Source of the DNA: Gaoshiqia sp050178015
GTDB taxonomy: Bacteria > Bacteroidota > Bacteroidia > Bacteroidales > Prolixibacteraceae
DNA length: 64,000 bases
Direction: 5' to 3'
Assembly (NCBI GenBank): GCA_050178015.1
Contig: JBFXGM010000006.1
Location: 1-64,000 of the forward strand
A program made the position numbers and the translations under genes. This document shows, in pieces, positions 52,461-61,589 of this stretch (within the stretch, counting starts at the first letter, position 1; every line of letters begins with the position of its first letter). Below the pieces are notes generated by a model that was given only the letters and a program-made list of their open reading frames with translations, ran no database searches and was not told where the DNA came from.

Positions 52461-53717
52461 ATGTCAATGGACCGTGTTATAGAAAAGAAAAAAGGGCTGA
52501 AGATGAAACACCTTTATATTGCAGGTGGCGTACTACTGTTCCTGCTGTTGCTTTACCAGATTTTGATGGCCGACCACCAATCGGTATTTCGAGCAGAAAT
52601 GGACAAGCTGACAGTCAGTACGGTGGAAGATGGGCTGTTCAACGATTATATTACCGTTATTGGCCAGGTTGAGCCTATTACTACCATTTATCTTGATGCA
52701 ATTGAAGGCGGCCGGGTAGAAGAGCGCCAGATTGAAGAAGGTGCGATGGTAAAAAAGGGCGACGTGATCCTGACACTTGAGAACAAACAGCTTTACCAAA
52801 CGATCTTAAACAGCGAAGCTGCCTTGGCCGAGAAAGAAAACTACCTGCGCAATACCCGGATCAGTTTCGAAACAGAGTTGATCCAGTCACGCAAAAACAT
52901 ACTGGACAATGCTTATCGGCTCACCCGTAAAAAAAGAAATTACGAACAATATAAGAAACTGTATAAAGAGGATTTGATTCCGAAAGAAAATTACCTGCAG
53001 GCAAGAGAAGACTTTGAGTATGAAACGAAGATGCTTGAAATTAACAAGCTGAAAGCCAGAAATGATTCCATGATCCGGCTCACTTCGATGATAACGCTGG
53101 AAACAGACCTTCAAAAAATGCGTCAAATGTTGGAACTGGTACGCGAGCGACTGGATAACCTGAATGTGAAAGCGCCGGTTGACGGCCAGTTGGGGATGCT
53201 TGATGCAGAGATTGGACAGTCCATTAACCAGGGACAGCGCATCGGGATGGTTCATGTATTGACAAACTATAAAGTGAATGCCAAAATCGACGAACACTAC
53301 ATCGACCGTGTCCGGCGAGACCTGGCCGCCACTTTTGAACGGAATGCGTCCAGTTACCAGCTGAATGTGAAAAAAGTGTATCCCGAAGTACGGGAAGGAC
53401 AGTTCAAGATTGACATGGTTTTTACAGGCGAAAAGCCGGAGAACATCCGGACCGGACAAACTTACCACGTAAAATTGGAACTGGGCCAGTCCGAAAAGGC
53501 AGTTTTGTTACCGCGCGGTGGCTTTTTTCAAAGTACCGGTGGCCAATGGGTTTTTGTACTGAACGAAAACGGCACGGAAGCTACCCGCCGCCCTGTACGG
53601 ATAGGAAAACAGAACCCGCAATATTATGAGGTGCTGGAGGGGCTGCAGCCAGGAGAACAGGTCATCACGTCGAGTTATGAATTATTTGGCAATAACGATA
53701 AAATCGTGTTTAAATAA
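52461..53717 (+). CDS. HlyD/MacA-type periplasmic adaptor (membrane fusion protein)
   Basis: A 418-aa adaptor linking the inner-membrane ABC transporter to the TolC channel. N-terminal anchor (about 15-33, HLYIAGGVLLFLLLLYQIL), lipoyl-type barrel-sandwich halves (about 60-110 and 215-245, VKAPVDGQLGMLDAEIGQSI), a coiled-coil hairpin (about 120-210) and beta-barrel plus membrane-proximal domains to the end. ATG 52461 is used; Met15 is an alternative just before the anchor. The next gene is the ATPase after 86 bp. Confidence 0.92.
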   Translation: MSMDRVIEKKKGLKMKHLYIAGGVLLFLLLLYQILMADHQSVFRAEMDKLTVSTVEDGLFNDYITVIGQVEPITTIYLDAIEGGRVEERQIEEGAMVKKGDVILTLENKQLYQTILNSEAALAEKENYLRNTRISFETELIQSRKNILDNAYRLTRKKRNYEQYKKLYKEDLIPKENYLQAREDFEYETKMLEINKLKARNDSMIRLTSMITLETDLQKMRQMLELVRERLDNLNVKAPVDGQLGMLDAEIGQSINQGQRIGMVHVLTNYKVNAKIDEHYIDRVRRDLAATFERNASSYQLNVKKVYPEVREGQFKIDMVFTGEKPENIRTGQTYHVKLELGQSEKAVLLPRGGFFQSTGGQWVFVLNENGTEATRRPVRIGKQNPQYYEVLEGLQPGEQVITSSYELFGNNDKIVFK

Positions 53718-53803
53718 TTGATTTTTCTAATCGAAAATAACGTCAGAAGAAACTAACAGATGACAAGACAATAAAAATAAAACGCAAAAGAAAGGGTATT
53801 AAA

Positions 53804-54502
53804 ATGATAAAAACAGTCAATTTAAACAAAGTGTTCCGCACCGAAGAAATTGAAACCAGTGCGTTGAACCAAGTCAGCCTTCATGTACAGAAAGGCGAGT
53901 TTTTGGCCATTATGGGGCCTTCCGGTTGTGGCAAATCAACCCTGCTGAACATCATCGGGTTGCTTGACAACCCCAGCGGCGGCGAGTATTATTTCGATGG
54001 GAAAGAAGTTGGCTGCCTGAAAGAGCGGAACCGAACCCAGCTTCGTAAAGGGAACATTGGCTTTGTATTCCAAAGCTTTAACCTGATTGATGAGTTGAAT
54101 GTGTATGAAAATGTTGAGCTGCCACTCATCTATCTGAAAATGAGTGCAAGGGAAAGGAAAGCCCGGGTCGAATCGGTGTTGGAGCGGATGAAGATCAGCC
54201 ATCGCCGTAAACACTTTCCGCAACAGCTTTCCGGCGGACAGCAGCAACGTGTGGCCATTGCCCGTGCGGTGGTTGCCAATCCGAAACTGATTTTGGCCGA
54301 TGAGCCAACCGGTAACCTCGACTCGAAAAACGGTCTGGAAGTGATGAACCTGCTTACAGAACTCAACCGCGAAGGGACTACCATTGTGATGGTGACCCAC
54401 TCGTTGCATGACTCCGAATTTGCCCACCGGGTGGTCAACCTGTTCGACGGACAAATTATTACCGAAGAAGTTAAACGGCAAATGGCCGACATGCTGGTTT
54501 AG
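53804..54502 (+). CDS. ABC transporter ATP-binding protein (LolD/MacB type)
   Basis: A 232-aa cytoplasmic ATPase. Walker A GPSGCGKST with Lys44, Q-loop FVFQSFNLIDELNV, signature LSGGQQQR (about 142-149), Walker B LILADEPTGNLDS (about 162-174) and switch His in VTHS. The family drives mechanotransmission rather than import. It serves the two FtsX-type permeases downstream. Confidence 0.96.
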   Translation: MIKTVNLNKVFRTEEIETSALNQVSLHVQKGEFLAIMGPSGCGKSTLLNIIGLLDNPSGGEYYFDGKEVGCLKERNRTQLRKGNIGFVFQSFNLIDELNVYENVELPLIYLKMSARERKARVESVLERMKISHRRKHFPQQLSGGQQQRVAIARAVVANPKLILADEPTGNLDSKNGLEVMNLLTELNREGTTIVMVTHSLHDSEFAHRVVNLFDGQIITEEVKRQMADMLV

Positions 54503-54560
54503 GAGCAAGCGGCCCGTTGCCAAAGACCAGTTGCCAGTAAACAATTAACAAACGAAGGCC

Positions 54561-56939
54561 ATGTATAAGCATTTTTTCATCAACATTCTCCGAAACATCC
54601 GCCACAACAAGGTTTTTACGATTATTAACCTTGCAAACCTCGTAATTGGGTTTGCCGTATTTATTCTGTTCAGTGAGTTAATAAGCCACGAAATTAACTA
54701 CGACAAGTTCAACAAGAATTACGAGCAGATTTATCGAGTGCAGACCCGCCAGGAAGATTCGTATCCCACAAATTTTTGCACCTACAGCCCTGCTGCTTTT
54801 CGTTATCATTTAATGGCCGATGTGCCTGAAGTAGAACAGGTTTTGCTGATGCGCGAAGTTTCGGGCGGTGCCAAAGGTTCGGGTCAGTTCTTTACCCTCC
54901 CCGATGGCAGCCAGTTGTACGAACTAAACGGGTATTGGAGCGAAAATTCCATCTTCGACATTTTTACTATTAACCTGAAAGAGGGAAATAAAAGCAACGC
55001 ACTTACCGAACCTGGCACCATTGCAATTTCTGAAACATTGTCGAAAAAGCTTTTTCCTGAAGGGAATGCGCTGGGCAAACAGGTTACCGTTGGGAAACGG
55101 TTTCCTGTAATTGTTTCGGCTGTTTATGAAGATTTTCCCCAAAACTCGAACCTGAAGGCAACTTATCTGGTGTCGATGCCTACTTACCCGGTACTGAGCG
55201 GCGATCAGTCGTATGGTGAAAACTGGACCAACATTTCGTTCGACAACTATGTGTTGCTGAAAAAAGGCGCCGACCCGAAATTAGTCGATGCCAAAATAAA
55301 AGATGCCTTTAAAAATGTAAAAAACTTTGAAAAGAGTAGTCCATACCTGCATCCGCTTTCAAAACTACACATCTCGCCCAACAGCCAGCCCGATGCGATT
55401 ATTGGTTTGGGAATTCTTTCACTGGCCGGCATTTTGGTTCTGGTTCTTGCAAGTGTTAACTACGTGAACCTTTCGCTGGCCAATTCAACGCAACGTTCTA
55501 AAGAAATCGGGATTAAAAAGGTAATTGGTTCATCAAAAAAGCTCATCGCTTCCCAATTTCTGTCAGAAACTATCCTGCACACTTTGGCAGCCACAGTTTT
55601 CGCACTTTTTCTGGCGCAGGCTTCTTTTCCGCTGTTGAACCGCATCTTGAACAAGAATATCGATTTTTCTATCTGGGGCAACGGACAATTGTTAATCTTC
55701 ATCACGCTTGTAAGCTTACTTGTTGGTGTGCTCTCAGGATTATATCCGGCGCTGGTTATTTCCGACTACAACCCGGTGAAAGTGCTGAAAGGCAAATTAT
55801 TTAGCAACGGGGGGAATTCTATCAGCGTTAAAAAGGTATTGGTTGCAGCACAATTTTCCATCTCGCTGTTTATGCTCATCGTTAGTTTTATCCTTTTCAA
55901 CCATGTCGATTTTATTCTGAACAAGGATTTGGGGTTCGACAACAAAAACATTCTTTATACCGAGATTAACCCCCGCGATAAGATGGAATTCGAAACTGTT
56001 AAAACCCGGATGTTGCAGCATCCCGAAATCGCTGATATTTCGTTTTCAAGCACCATCCCGTTTATTGGAAATATTGGCGGATATGTAACCTGGGAAGGCG
56101 CTGCACCCGACGAGAAGGAAATGATAAGCCGCAACTATGTGAATTATGATTTTATCCCAACCTACAACCTGAAAATGGCTTATGGCCGTAATTTCTCAAA
56201 AGAATATCCGGCTGATAATAAGGGGTGTATTATCAACGAAACGGCTTTAAAGGTTTTTGGCTGGAGCGATCCCATTGGCAAACAGATTTACCTGGAGGGG
56301 AAACCTTTCCCTGTTATCGGAGTTGTTAAGGATTTTCATCCGTACTCGGTTCACAATCCAATCCCAACCTACATTATGTTCCTGAATAACAACGTAATTA
56401 CAGGTTCAACCCTTCTCTCTGTGCGATTCACGGGTGATGAACAGAAAGCCAGGGCATTAATTACCAGCGAACTGGGAAATATTTTTCCAAACGATCCATT
56501 TGAGTTTAAAGATTTCAGCGTTGCATTTTACCTTGATGATGCAATCCCGTTCTGGCAAACAATGAAACGGATGTTTATATTTTTTGCTGTGGTAACCCTG
56601 GTTATTTCAACCATCGGGCTCTTCGGACTTATTCTTTTTACGGTAAAGCGCCGCACCAAGGAAATTGGAGTTCGAAAAGTTCTGGGCAGTTCAGTAAGAT
56701 CGATATACTGGCAACTCTCCACCGAAGTGATTGCAATGCTTGGTTTTGCCATTTTGGTAGGATGCCCTGCCGCAGTTTACATCTACAAAACCATGCCTGG
56801 GGCTTATAAAGAGCCGCTTTCGATTACTGCTTTTGTTGCTTCAATAACTCTTGTAGCAATTATTGCACTGTTGACAATCAGTTATCATGTCATCAAAATA
56901 GCTGTGAGCAATCCGGTAGAGGCGTTGAGGTATGAATAG
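54561..56939 (+). CDS. FtsX/MacB-type ABC transporter permease
   Basis: A 792-aa inner-membrane protein with a duplicated layout: membrane segment (about 20-40), periplasmic MacB-core domain (about 45-260), FtsX block with four membrane segments (about 280-440), second periplasmic domain (about 460-660) and FtsX block (about 670-785). It ends in SNPVEALRYE, the conserved tail of the family. Works with the ATPase upstream and the adaptor/TolC pair, probably exporting a peptide, lipid or drug. A repeat element follows its stop immediately. Confidence 0.94.
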   Translation: MYKHFFINILRNIRHNKVFTIINLANLVIGFAVFILFSELISHEINYDKFNKNYEQIYRVQTRQEDSYPTNFCTYSPAAFRYHLMADVPEVEQVLLMREVSGGAKGSGQFFTLPDGSQLYELNGYWSENSIFDIFTINLKEGNKSNALTEPGTIAISETLSKKLFPEGNALGKQVTVGKRFPVIVSAVYEDFPQNSNLKATYLVSMPTYPVLSGDQSYGENWTNISFDNYVLLKKGADPKLVDAKIKDAFKNVKNFEKSSPYLHPLSKLHISPNSQPDAIIGLGILSLAGILVLVLASVNYVNLSLANSTQRSKEIGIKKVIGSSKKLIASQFLSETILHTLAATVFALFLAQASFPLLNRILNKNIDFSIWGNGQLLIFITLVSLLVGVLSGLYPALVISDYNPVKVLKGKLFSNGGNSISVKKVLVAAQFSISLFMLIVSFILFNHVDFILNKDLGFDNKNILYTEINPRDKMEFETVKTRMLQHPEIADISFSSTIPFIGNIGGYVTWEGAAPDEKEMISRNYVNYDFIPTYNLKMAYGRNFSKEYPADNKGCIINETALKVFGWSDPIGKQIYLEGKPFPVIGVVKDFHPYSVHNPIPTYIMFLNNNVITGSTLLSVRFTGDEQKARALITSELGNIFPNDPFEFKDFSVAFYLDDAIPFWQTMKRMFIFFAVVTLVISTIGLFGLILFTVKRRTKEIGVRKVLGSSVRSIYWQLSTEVIAMLGFAILVGCPAAVYIYKTMPGAYKEPLSITAFVASITLVAIIALLTISYHVIKIAVSNPVEALRYE

Positions 56940-56940
56940 A

Positions 56941-57059
56941 AGAAGCCCCCTCTAACTCACCCGAAGGGGGAGAACTTGGGGCGAATGATAAAATGAACGA
57001 ATGAAGAAATATGCAATATCCAAAAAGTCTCCCCTTTGGGGAGATTTAGTAAGGCTTCT
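56941..57059. mobile_element. MITE-like repeat with terminal inverted repeats
   Basis: About 119 bp bounded by AGAAGCC and GGCTTCT. Each end carries its own hairpin: CCCCCTCT..AGGGGGAG (about 56945-56973) and TCTCCCCTTTGGGGAGA (57028-57044), so the two ends are near reverse complements over about 30 bp. There is no coding capacity. Related half-elements follow the TolC gene (52289) and the last permease gene (59543). It resembles non-autonomous palindromic repeats of Bacteroidota. Confidence 0.6.
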
Positions 57060-57106
57060 GGAAAGCAGCAACGCGTAATCCTGTGGAGGCACTGCGATAT
57101 GAATAA
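57059..57106 (+). pseudogene. C-terminal relic of an FtsX permease gene
   Basis: Translation of 57059-57106 gives WKAATRNPVEALRYE followed by a stop, identical to the last 15 residues of the downstream permease (ending 59542) but with different codons at several positions. It has no upstream reading frame. This is the remaining tail of a third permease gene, deleted or recombined away, lying directly beside the MITE-like repeat. Confidence 0.8.
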
Positions 57107-57118
57107 AAAATCAAGAGC

Positions 57119-59542
57119 ATGAATTTTATTTATCATACACAAACGGCATTCAGGGCAATCATGCATAATTGGAAACCCACCATTTTACTGGTTATTTCAA
57201 CGAGCATAGGTCTGGTTACATTTATCCTGGTTTCGGCCTATGTTACGTATGAGCAAGTTTATGACAAGGATTTTCCCGATTCGGAAAATATTTTCAGGAT
57301 TGTAACGGATGTATATTCACACGGTGAACTCATAATATCGAAGCCGGAATGCGAACGCGCACTTGGAACCGTCTTAACGGAAAACTTTCCGGAAGTGCTT
57401 GATGCAGGTTTTTTGGCGGGGACCAACAATCCTCAATACAAAATCGGGGAGAACATTTTTAATGACCAACATGTGTATCATGCCTCACCCGGATTTCTGG
57501 ATATTTTCTCCATCCGGCTCTTGCAGGGAAATCCGTCAGAGGTATTGCGTCAACCCTACACGGTACTCTTATCCGAAGCAACAGCCAGGAAGTATTTTGG
57601 CAATGAAAATCCGGTTGGGAAAACAATTCTGAAATATCCGGCTTTTGAGTACCGGGTGGAAGGGGTTTTCCGGGATATTTCTAAGCAGGCCCATTTTCGG
57701 GCAAATATGCTTTTGTCCTTTCATGATCAAATGCACCTGCCTCCCCCGGTAAAAGATCTGTGGGGCGAAACCGTTTTTTATACTTATCTGAAAATTAAGC
57801 CGGGAACTGACCTGTCCGATTTGGAAAACAAAATGAACCAACTGGTTTTGTCTCACAAAAAGGGTGATTTCGAAGAAAGCAATTTACTGCATCAATATCA
57901 TCTGCAGGCATTACAGGATATTCACCTGCATTCGCATTTGAGCGATGAGCTGCAACCCAATGCGCATGCCAGCTATGTGTATTTATTGCTGGTTATCAGT
58001 TTTCTGGTTGTTGTGGCGGCAGGATTGAATTACGTTCATTTTTCATTTGCAAAATCGCTGAATAATGCAGTTAACACTGCCTTGAGGAAGGTAGTAGGGG
58101 CCTCTCGCTCCACACTTGTATGGCAATCGTTATTAGAGTCATTAATTATTCATGCGGCATCGATAGCGGTAGCTTTGGTGGTTTGTTTTTTACTCGCCCC
58201 GTATTTTCAGCATCAGTTTCAGATAACGGTTGATTTTTCTTTCCGCAACCAACTGTTTTGGATCGGACTGGCAGTTATTCTTTCGCTCAGTGCGATTGCC
58301 AACGGAATTATTTCGGGACTGTTAATCGGACGGTACAACAGCCTGGAACTATTCCGGCTAAAATATACACCGTTGGCTTCGGGTATTTCTTTTCGTCAAC
58401 TATTTGTGGCAGTTCAGTTTGTCATTGTTATTTTCATTTTAGTGGCTATTCTTGGAATCAATAAACAGCTCATTTTTTTGAAAGAGAAAGACACAGGAAT
58501 GAATATTGAAAATACCTTGGTTGTTAAAATTCCGCAAAACATGAGCAGGACTTCCTCCCGGATAAATAACCTGGATGTGTTTGAACAGGAATTGATTCGG
58601 AACCCTAATGTCCAGGGAATTACACAGAGTAGCCGGATTCCGGGCGAGTTGCCAGCATTTAATTTCAGTTTTTCAGAAAAAGGTACGGGTAGGAGCGGAA
58701 AGGCAGCGGTGTTAGTTACCGGCCTTGATTATTTTAAGATATTCCAGATTTCGTTTCTTGCAGTTGAAGATTTGGGAGCAAGCACTAATAGAAACGCGGG
58801 ATGTATAATTAACCAGTCGTGCCTTGCCGCTCTGGGTTATAACAACCCGGAGGGAGCAGTTGGCAAAATCCTGAACCTGCAGGATGAAAGCGGTTTTCAA
58901 AATCTGGAGCTGGTAGTAAAAGGTGTATGTGCCGATTTTAATTTCCGGGGTATGCGGGAAAAGTCAGGTCCAATGATCTTTTTCGACTGGACGGAAAACA
59001 TGGTATGGGGCAATTATCTGGTTAAACTCAATAGCAACAACCAGGCTTCTGTCATTCCGTTTATTCATGAAAAGTTTAAGGCTACGTTTCCGAATTTTCC
59101 TTTTGAATACCTGGTTTTGGAAGATTTTTACAATCAGCAGTTCCATCGTGAAAAGCATTTGCTGATAATGCTGCAGGCCTTTGTTTTGGTGGCTATTGTA
59201 ATCAGCACAATCAATTTGTTTGCGATGGCTTGGTTTATCGCTATTGCCCGTACTAAAGAAATCGGCATCCGCAAAGTGAACGGAGCCCGGGTATCCGAAG
59301 TGATGCTAATGCTGAACCGCGACTTTGTAAAATGGGTAGCCATCGCTTTTGTAATTGCCACTCCCGTTGCCTGGTACGCCATGCACAAATGGCTCGAAAG
59401 TTTTGCCTACAAAACCACGCTCAGCTGGTGGATTTTTGCCTTGGCGGGTTTGCTGGCATTGGGAATTACACTGCTGACGGTGAGCTGGCAGAGTTGGAAA
59501 GCAGCAACGCGGAACCCGGTGGAAGCGTTGAGATACGAGTAA
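57119..59542 (+). CDS. FtsX/MacB-type ABC transporter permease
   Basis: An 807-aa second permease of the cluster with the same plan: membrane segment (about 21-42), periplasmic domain (about 45-275), FtsX block (about 285-440), second periplasmic domain (about 455-675) and FtsX block (about 680-800), ending WKAATRNPVEALRYE. The blocks RSTLVWQSLLESLIIHAAS and RTKEIGIRKVNGARVSEVM are typical. The sequence has diverged well from the first permease, so they probably form a heteromer or serve separate substrates. Last gene of the efflux operon. Confidence 0.93.
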   Translation: MNFIYHTQTAFRAIMHNWKPTILLVISTSIGLVTFILVSAYVTYEQVYDKDFPDSENIFRIVTDVYSHGELIISKPECERALGTVLTENFPEVLDAGFLAGTNNPQYKIGENIFNDQHVYHASPGFLDIFSIRLLQGNPSEVLRQPYTVLLSEATARKYFGNENPVGKTILKYPAFEYRVEGVFRDISKQAHFRANMLLSFHDQMHLPPPVKDLWGETVFYTYLKIKPGTDLSDLENKMNQLVLSHKKGDFEESNLLHQYHLQALQDIHLHSHLSDELQPNAHASYVYLLLVISFLVVVAAGLNYVHFSFAKSLNNAVNTALRKVVGASRSTLVWQSLLESLIIHAASIAVALVVCFLLAPYFQHQFQITVDFSFRNQLFWIGLAVILSLSAIANGIISGLLIGRYNSLELFRLKYTPLASGISFRQLFVAVQFVIVIFILVAILGINKQLIFLKEKDTGMNIENTLVVKIPQNMSRTSSRINNLDVFEQELIRNPNVQGITQSSRIPGELPAFNFSFSEKGTGRSGKAAVLVTGLDYFKIFQISFLAVEDLGASTNRNAGCIINQSCLAALGYNNPEGAVGKILNLQDESGFQNLELVVKGVCADFNFRGMREKSGPMIFFDWTENMVWGNYLVKLNSNNQASVIPFIHEKFKATFPNFPFEYLVLEDFYNQQFHREKHLLIMLQAFVLVAIVISTINLFAMAWFIAIARTKEIGIRKVNGARVSEVMLMLNRDFVKWVAIAFVIATPVAWYAMHKWLESFAYKTTLSWWIFALAGLLALGITLLTVSWQSWKAATRNPVEALRYE

Positions 59543-59574
59543 AGCCCCTCCCAACCCTCCCCAAGGAGAGGGCT
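59543..59574. repeat. Palindromic half-element after efflux operon
   Basis: AGCCCCTCC at the left and GGAGAGGGCT at the right form a hairpin right after the permease stop. It is similar to the ends of the 56941-57059 element and may also act as a terminator. Confidence 0.55.
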
Positions 59575-59613
59575 AAGATGGCTCGATATTGACGCAGTGA
59601 GAAGACAGCTAAA

Positions 59614-59663
59614 AAGGCCTGAAACTGAAAAGCTACCCGGGTAGCTTTGCGGTTTCAGGCCTT
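59614..59663. terminator. Bidirectional terminator hairpin between convergent genes
   Basis: AAGGCCTGAAACTG..AAAGCTACCC pairs with GGGTAGCTTT..CGGTTTCAGGCCTT in a stem of more than 20 bp, with A/T runs at the base. It lies between the efflux operon and the GH28 gene read on the other strand, and can serve both. Confidence 0.8.
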
Positions 59664-59699
59664 CAAGTTGATCAACCTTCCGGAGTACCGGTCCGCTCG

Positions 59700-61232
59700 T
59701 TATTTCAGCAGTTCTACTTCCTTTTTAACACCCGGGAGGACATTGTTTTGGATAACGATATCCTGGCACGATTGGCTTTGCTGAATGAAGATGTCGGTTT
59801 CGCGCGGTTGAAAGCAGTTCATGATACTGGCATTATGTACCCCGTCAAGTTTAATGACCGGCGTACCGGCCAGTGGCGAATTGGAACTGAGGGCATTAAT
59901 CTCGATGTATTTGCTCTTTTCGATGGCCAGGGCCGGACCGTTGAACGCATTCATTTGCACATTGTGGAAGCTGATGTCTTCGGCATCTTTCACGGTGAAG
60001 CCGATTTCGCCGTTGATACGGATATCGGTAAACGAAATGTTGCTGATGGGCATTTCATCTAAACCCAGTAAAAATCCGGCCTGTTTGGCATTCCCGGTTA
60101 TCCCGCTGAAATGAATATTGCGAAACACCGGTGTTCTTTCTGATACTGGTTCATACTCGGTTTTTGAATAATACATGTTCAGTTTGATGGCTTCTTCCCG
60201 AATGTCTTTCATAATCACATTGCTGACGCGGATGTCTTCAACCACACCGCCCCGTCCGCGAGTCGATTTGATGCGGATGCCCCGGTCGGTGCCTTCAAAC
60301 ACGCAGTTGGAAATGGTGACTTTTTTTACGTCGCCTGACATTTCGCTGCCGATTACCACACCGCCGTGGCCGCTTAACATGGTGCAGTTGGTAATGGTGA
60401 TGTTCTCACAGGGAGCAGCCTCGGCCCGTCCGCTGCGGTCTTTCCCCGATTTGATGGTGATGCAGTCATCGCCTACCGAAATGTGACAATTGGAGATATG
60501 AACATACTTGCACGATTCGGGGTTAATGCCGTCGGTATTTGGCGATTTGGGATTGTTGATCGTTACGCCGTCAATGGTAATGTTTTCACTAAACTGAGGG
60601 TTGACGGTCCAAAATGGCGAGTTGATGATGGTAATGCCTTCAATACGAATGTTTTTGCAATACATGGGCTGTATAAAGGGGGGACGCAGAAAACCGCGTG
60701 TAACCATATCCGGAATGTCGGGCAGCAGCACATCCGGATTGTTTTCTGCAAATAGCTGTTGCCATTTCGATTTGAATGTTTTGGGTTGGGAGTACAGAAA
60801 ATGGTGATAATCCCACCATTTTTTGCCCTGTCCATCCAGCGTTCCCCGCCCGGTGATGGTAATGTTTTCGGCCTCGTAGGCATAAATCAGCGGCGAAAAA
60901 TTTACAACGGTTGTCCCTTCCCATCGCGAAGGTACCATGGGCAGGTAGTGGTCAAAATCGTTGCTAAAGCGGAGGGTTGCACCAGCCTCCAGGTAAATGG
61001 TGATGTTGCTTTTCAGGTGGATAGGGCCCGTGAGGTAGTCTCCTGCCGGAAAATAAAGTGTGCCGCCACCTTCCTGGCTGGCAGCTTCGATCAGTTCGCG
61101 GATTACTTCCGTGTTAAGGTATTCTCCGTCGGTTCGGGCGCCGTGCTCCAACACGTTTTTCCAGCCGGGTTTTTGCGCATGCAGGTTTACCGTTAGGAAT
61201 AGAAAGAATAAGATTTTTACCGTTTTTCTCAT
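59700..61232 (-). CDS. GH28 polygalacturonase/rhamnogalacturonan hydrolase-like enzyme (secreted)
   Basis: A 510-aa right-handed beta-helix pectinase with a Sec signal (about 1-19, FLFLTVNLHAQ). GH28 catalytic residues are present: Asp234 in NTDGINPES, Asp255 and Asp256 in GDDCITIKSG, His289 in GHGGVVIGSE, and RIKS near 312-315. It inverts and cleaves galacturonic-acid linkages in homogalacturonan or rhamnogalacturonan; the exo or endo mode is not readable. Divergent from lacI with two operators between them, so probably repressed or controlled by that LacI. It gives the best evidence for a pectic substrate. Confidence 0.93.
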   Translation of the reverse strand: MRKTVKILFFLFLTVNLHAQKPGWKNVLEHGARTDGEYLNTEVIRELIEAASQEGGGTLYFPAGDYLTGPIHLKSNITIYLEAGATLRFSNDFDHYLPMVPSRWEGTTVVNFSPLIYAYEAENITITGRGTLDGQGKKWWDYHHFLYSQPKTFKSKWQQLFAENNPDVLLPDIPDMVTRGFLRPPFIQPMYCKNIRIEGITIINSPFWTVNPQFSENITIDGVTINNPKSPNTDGINPESCKYVHISNCHISVGDDCITIKSGKDRSGRAEAAPCENITITNCTMLSGHGGVVIGSEMSGDVKKVTISNCVFEGTDRGIRIKSTRGRGGVVEDIRVSNVIMKDIREEAIKLNMYYSKTEYEPVSERTPVFRNIHFSGITGNAKQAGFLLGLDEMPISNISFTDIRINGEIGFTVKDAEDISFHNVQMNAFNGPALAIEKSKYIEINALSSNSPLAGTPVIKLDGVHNASIMNCFQPRETDIFIQQSQSCQDIVIQNNVLPGVKKEVELLK

Positions 61233-61305
61233 GATTTTTGAATCTGATTATTTAATGATTAAATGCTTTCTGCAGTTGTTGGTGTTACAAAAAAAGTAAA
61301 AATAA

Positions 61306-61319
61306 TGTAAACGATTACA
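61306..61319. promoter_or_regulatory. LacI-type operator upstream of GH28
   Basis: TGTAAACGATTACA, one base pair off a perfect palindrome, centred about 80 bp upstream of the GH28 start and inside the GH28/lacI divergent region. Confidence 0.65.
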
Positions 61320-61501
61320 TGGAGAGGTGAAATTTCTGTCAGACAAGTTGCCGCAGGAGGAGAACATTGGTCAATATTCTTTAGTACCCTGCCAAATTTG
61401 CTGATATGGAAATGATTGAATGTTTTTTTAACACGAGCCTGCACGCTTGGATCTTTTTCATGCGTGGCAGTAAAAAACTGATTAAAAAATTCGTGTGTTT
61501 C

Positions 61502-61520
61502 ATGAAATCGTTTACATTTG
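61502..61520 (+). promoter_or_regulatory. lacI promoter -7 box overlapped by LacI-type operator
   Basis: TACATTTG (61513-61520) matches TAnnTTTG; it overlaps the near-palindrome ATGAAATCGTTTACAT (61502-61517). The ATG of lacI is 69 bp downstream. Overlap of operator and -7 box indicates autorepression. Confidence 0.6.
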
Positions 61521-61589
61521 TATCTTGGTTGACTATTTACGGACGATTGTCTATTTTCAACCCGAATATTCATAAGTAAAACAACGTTT

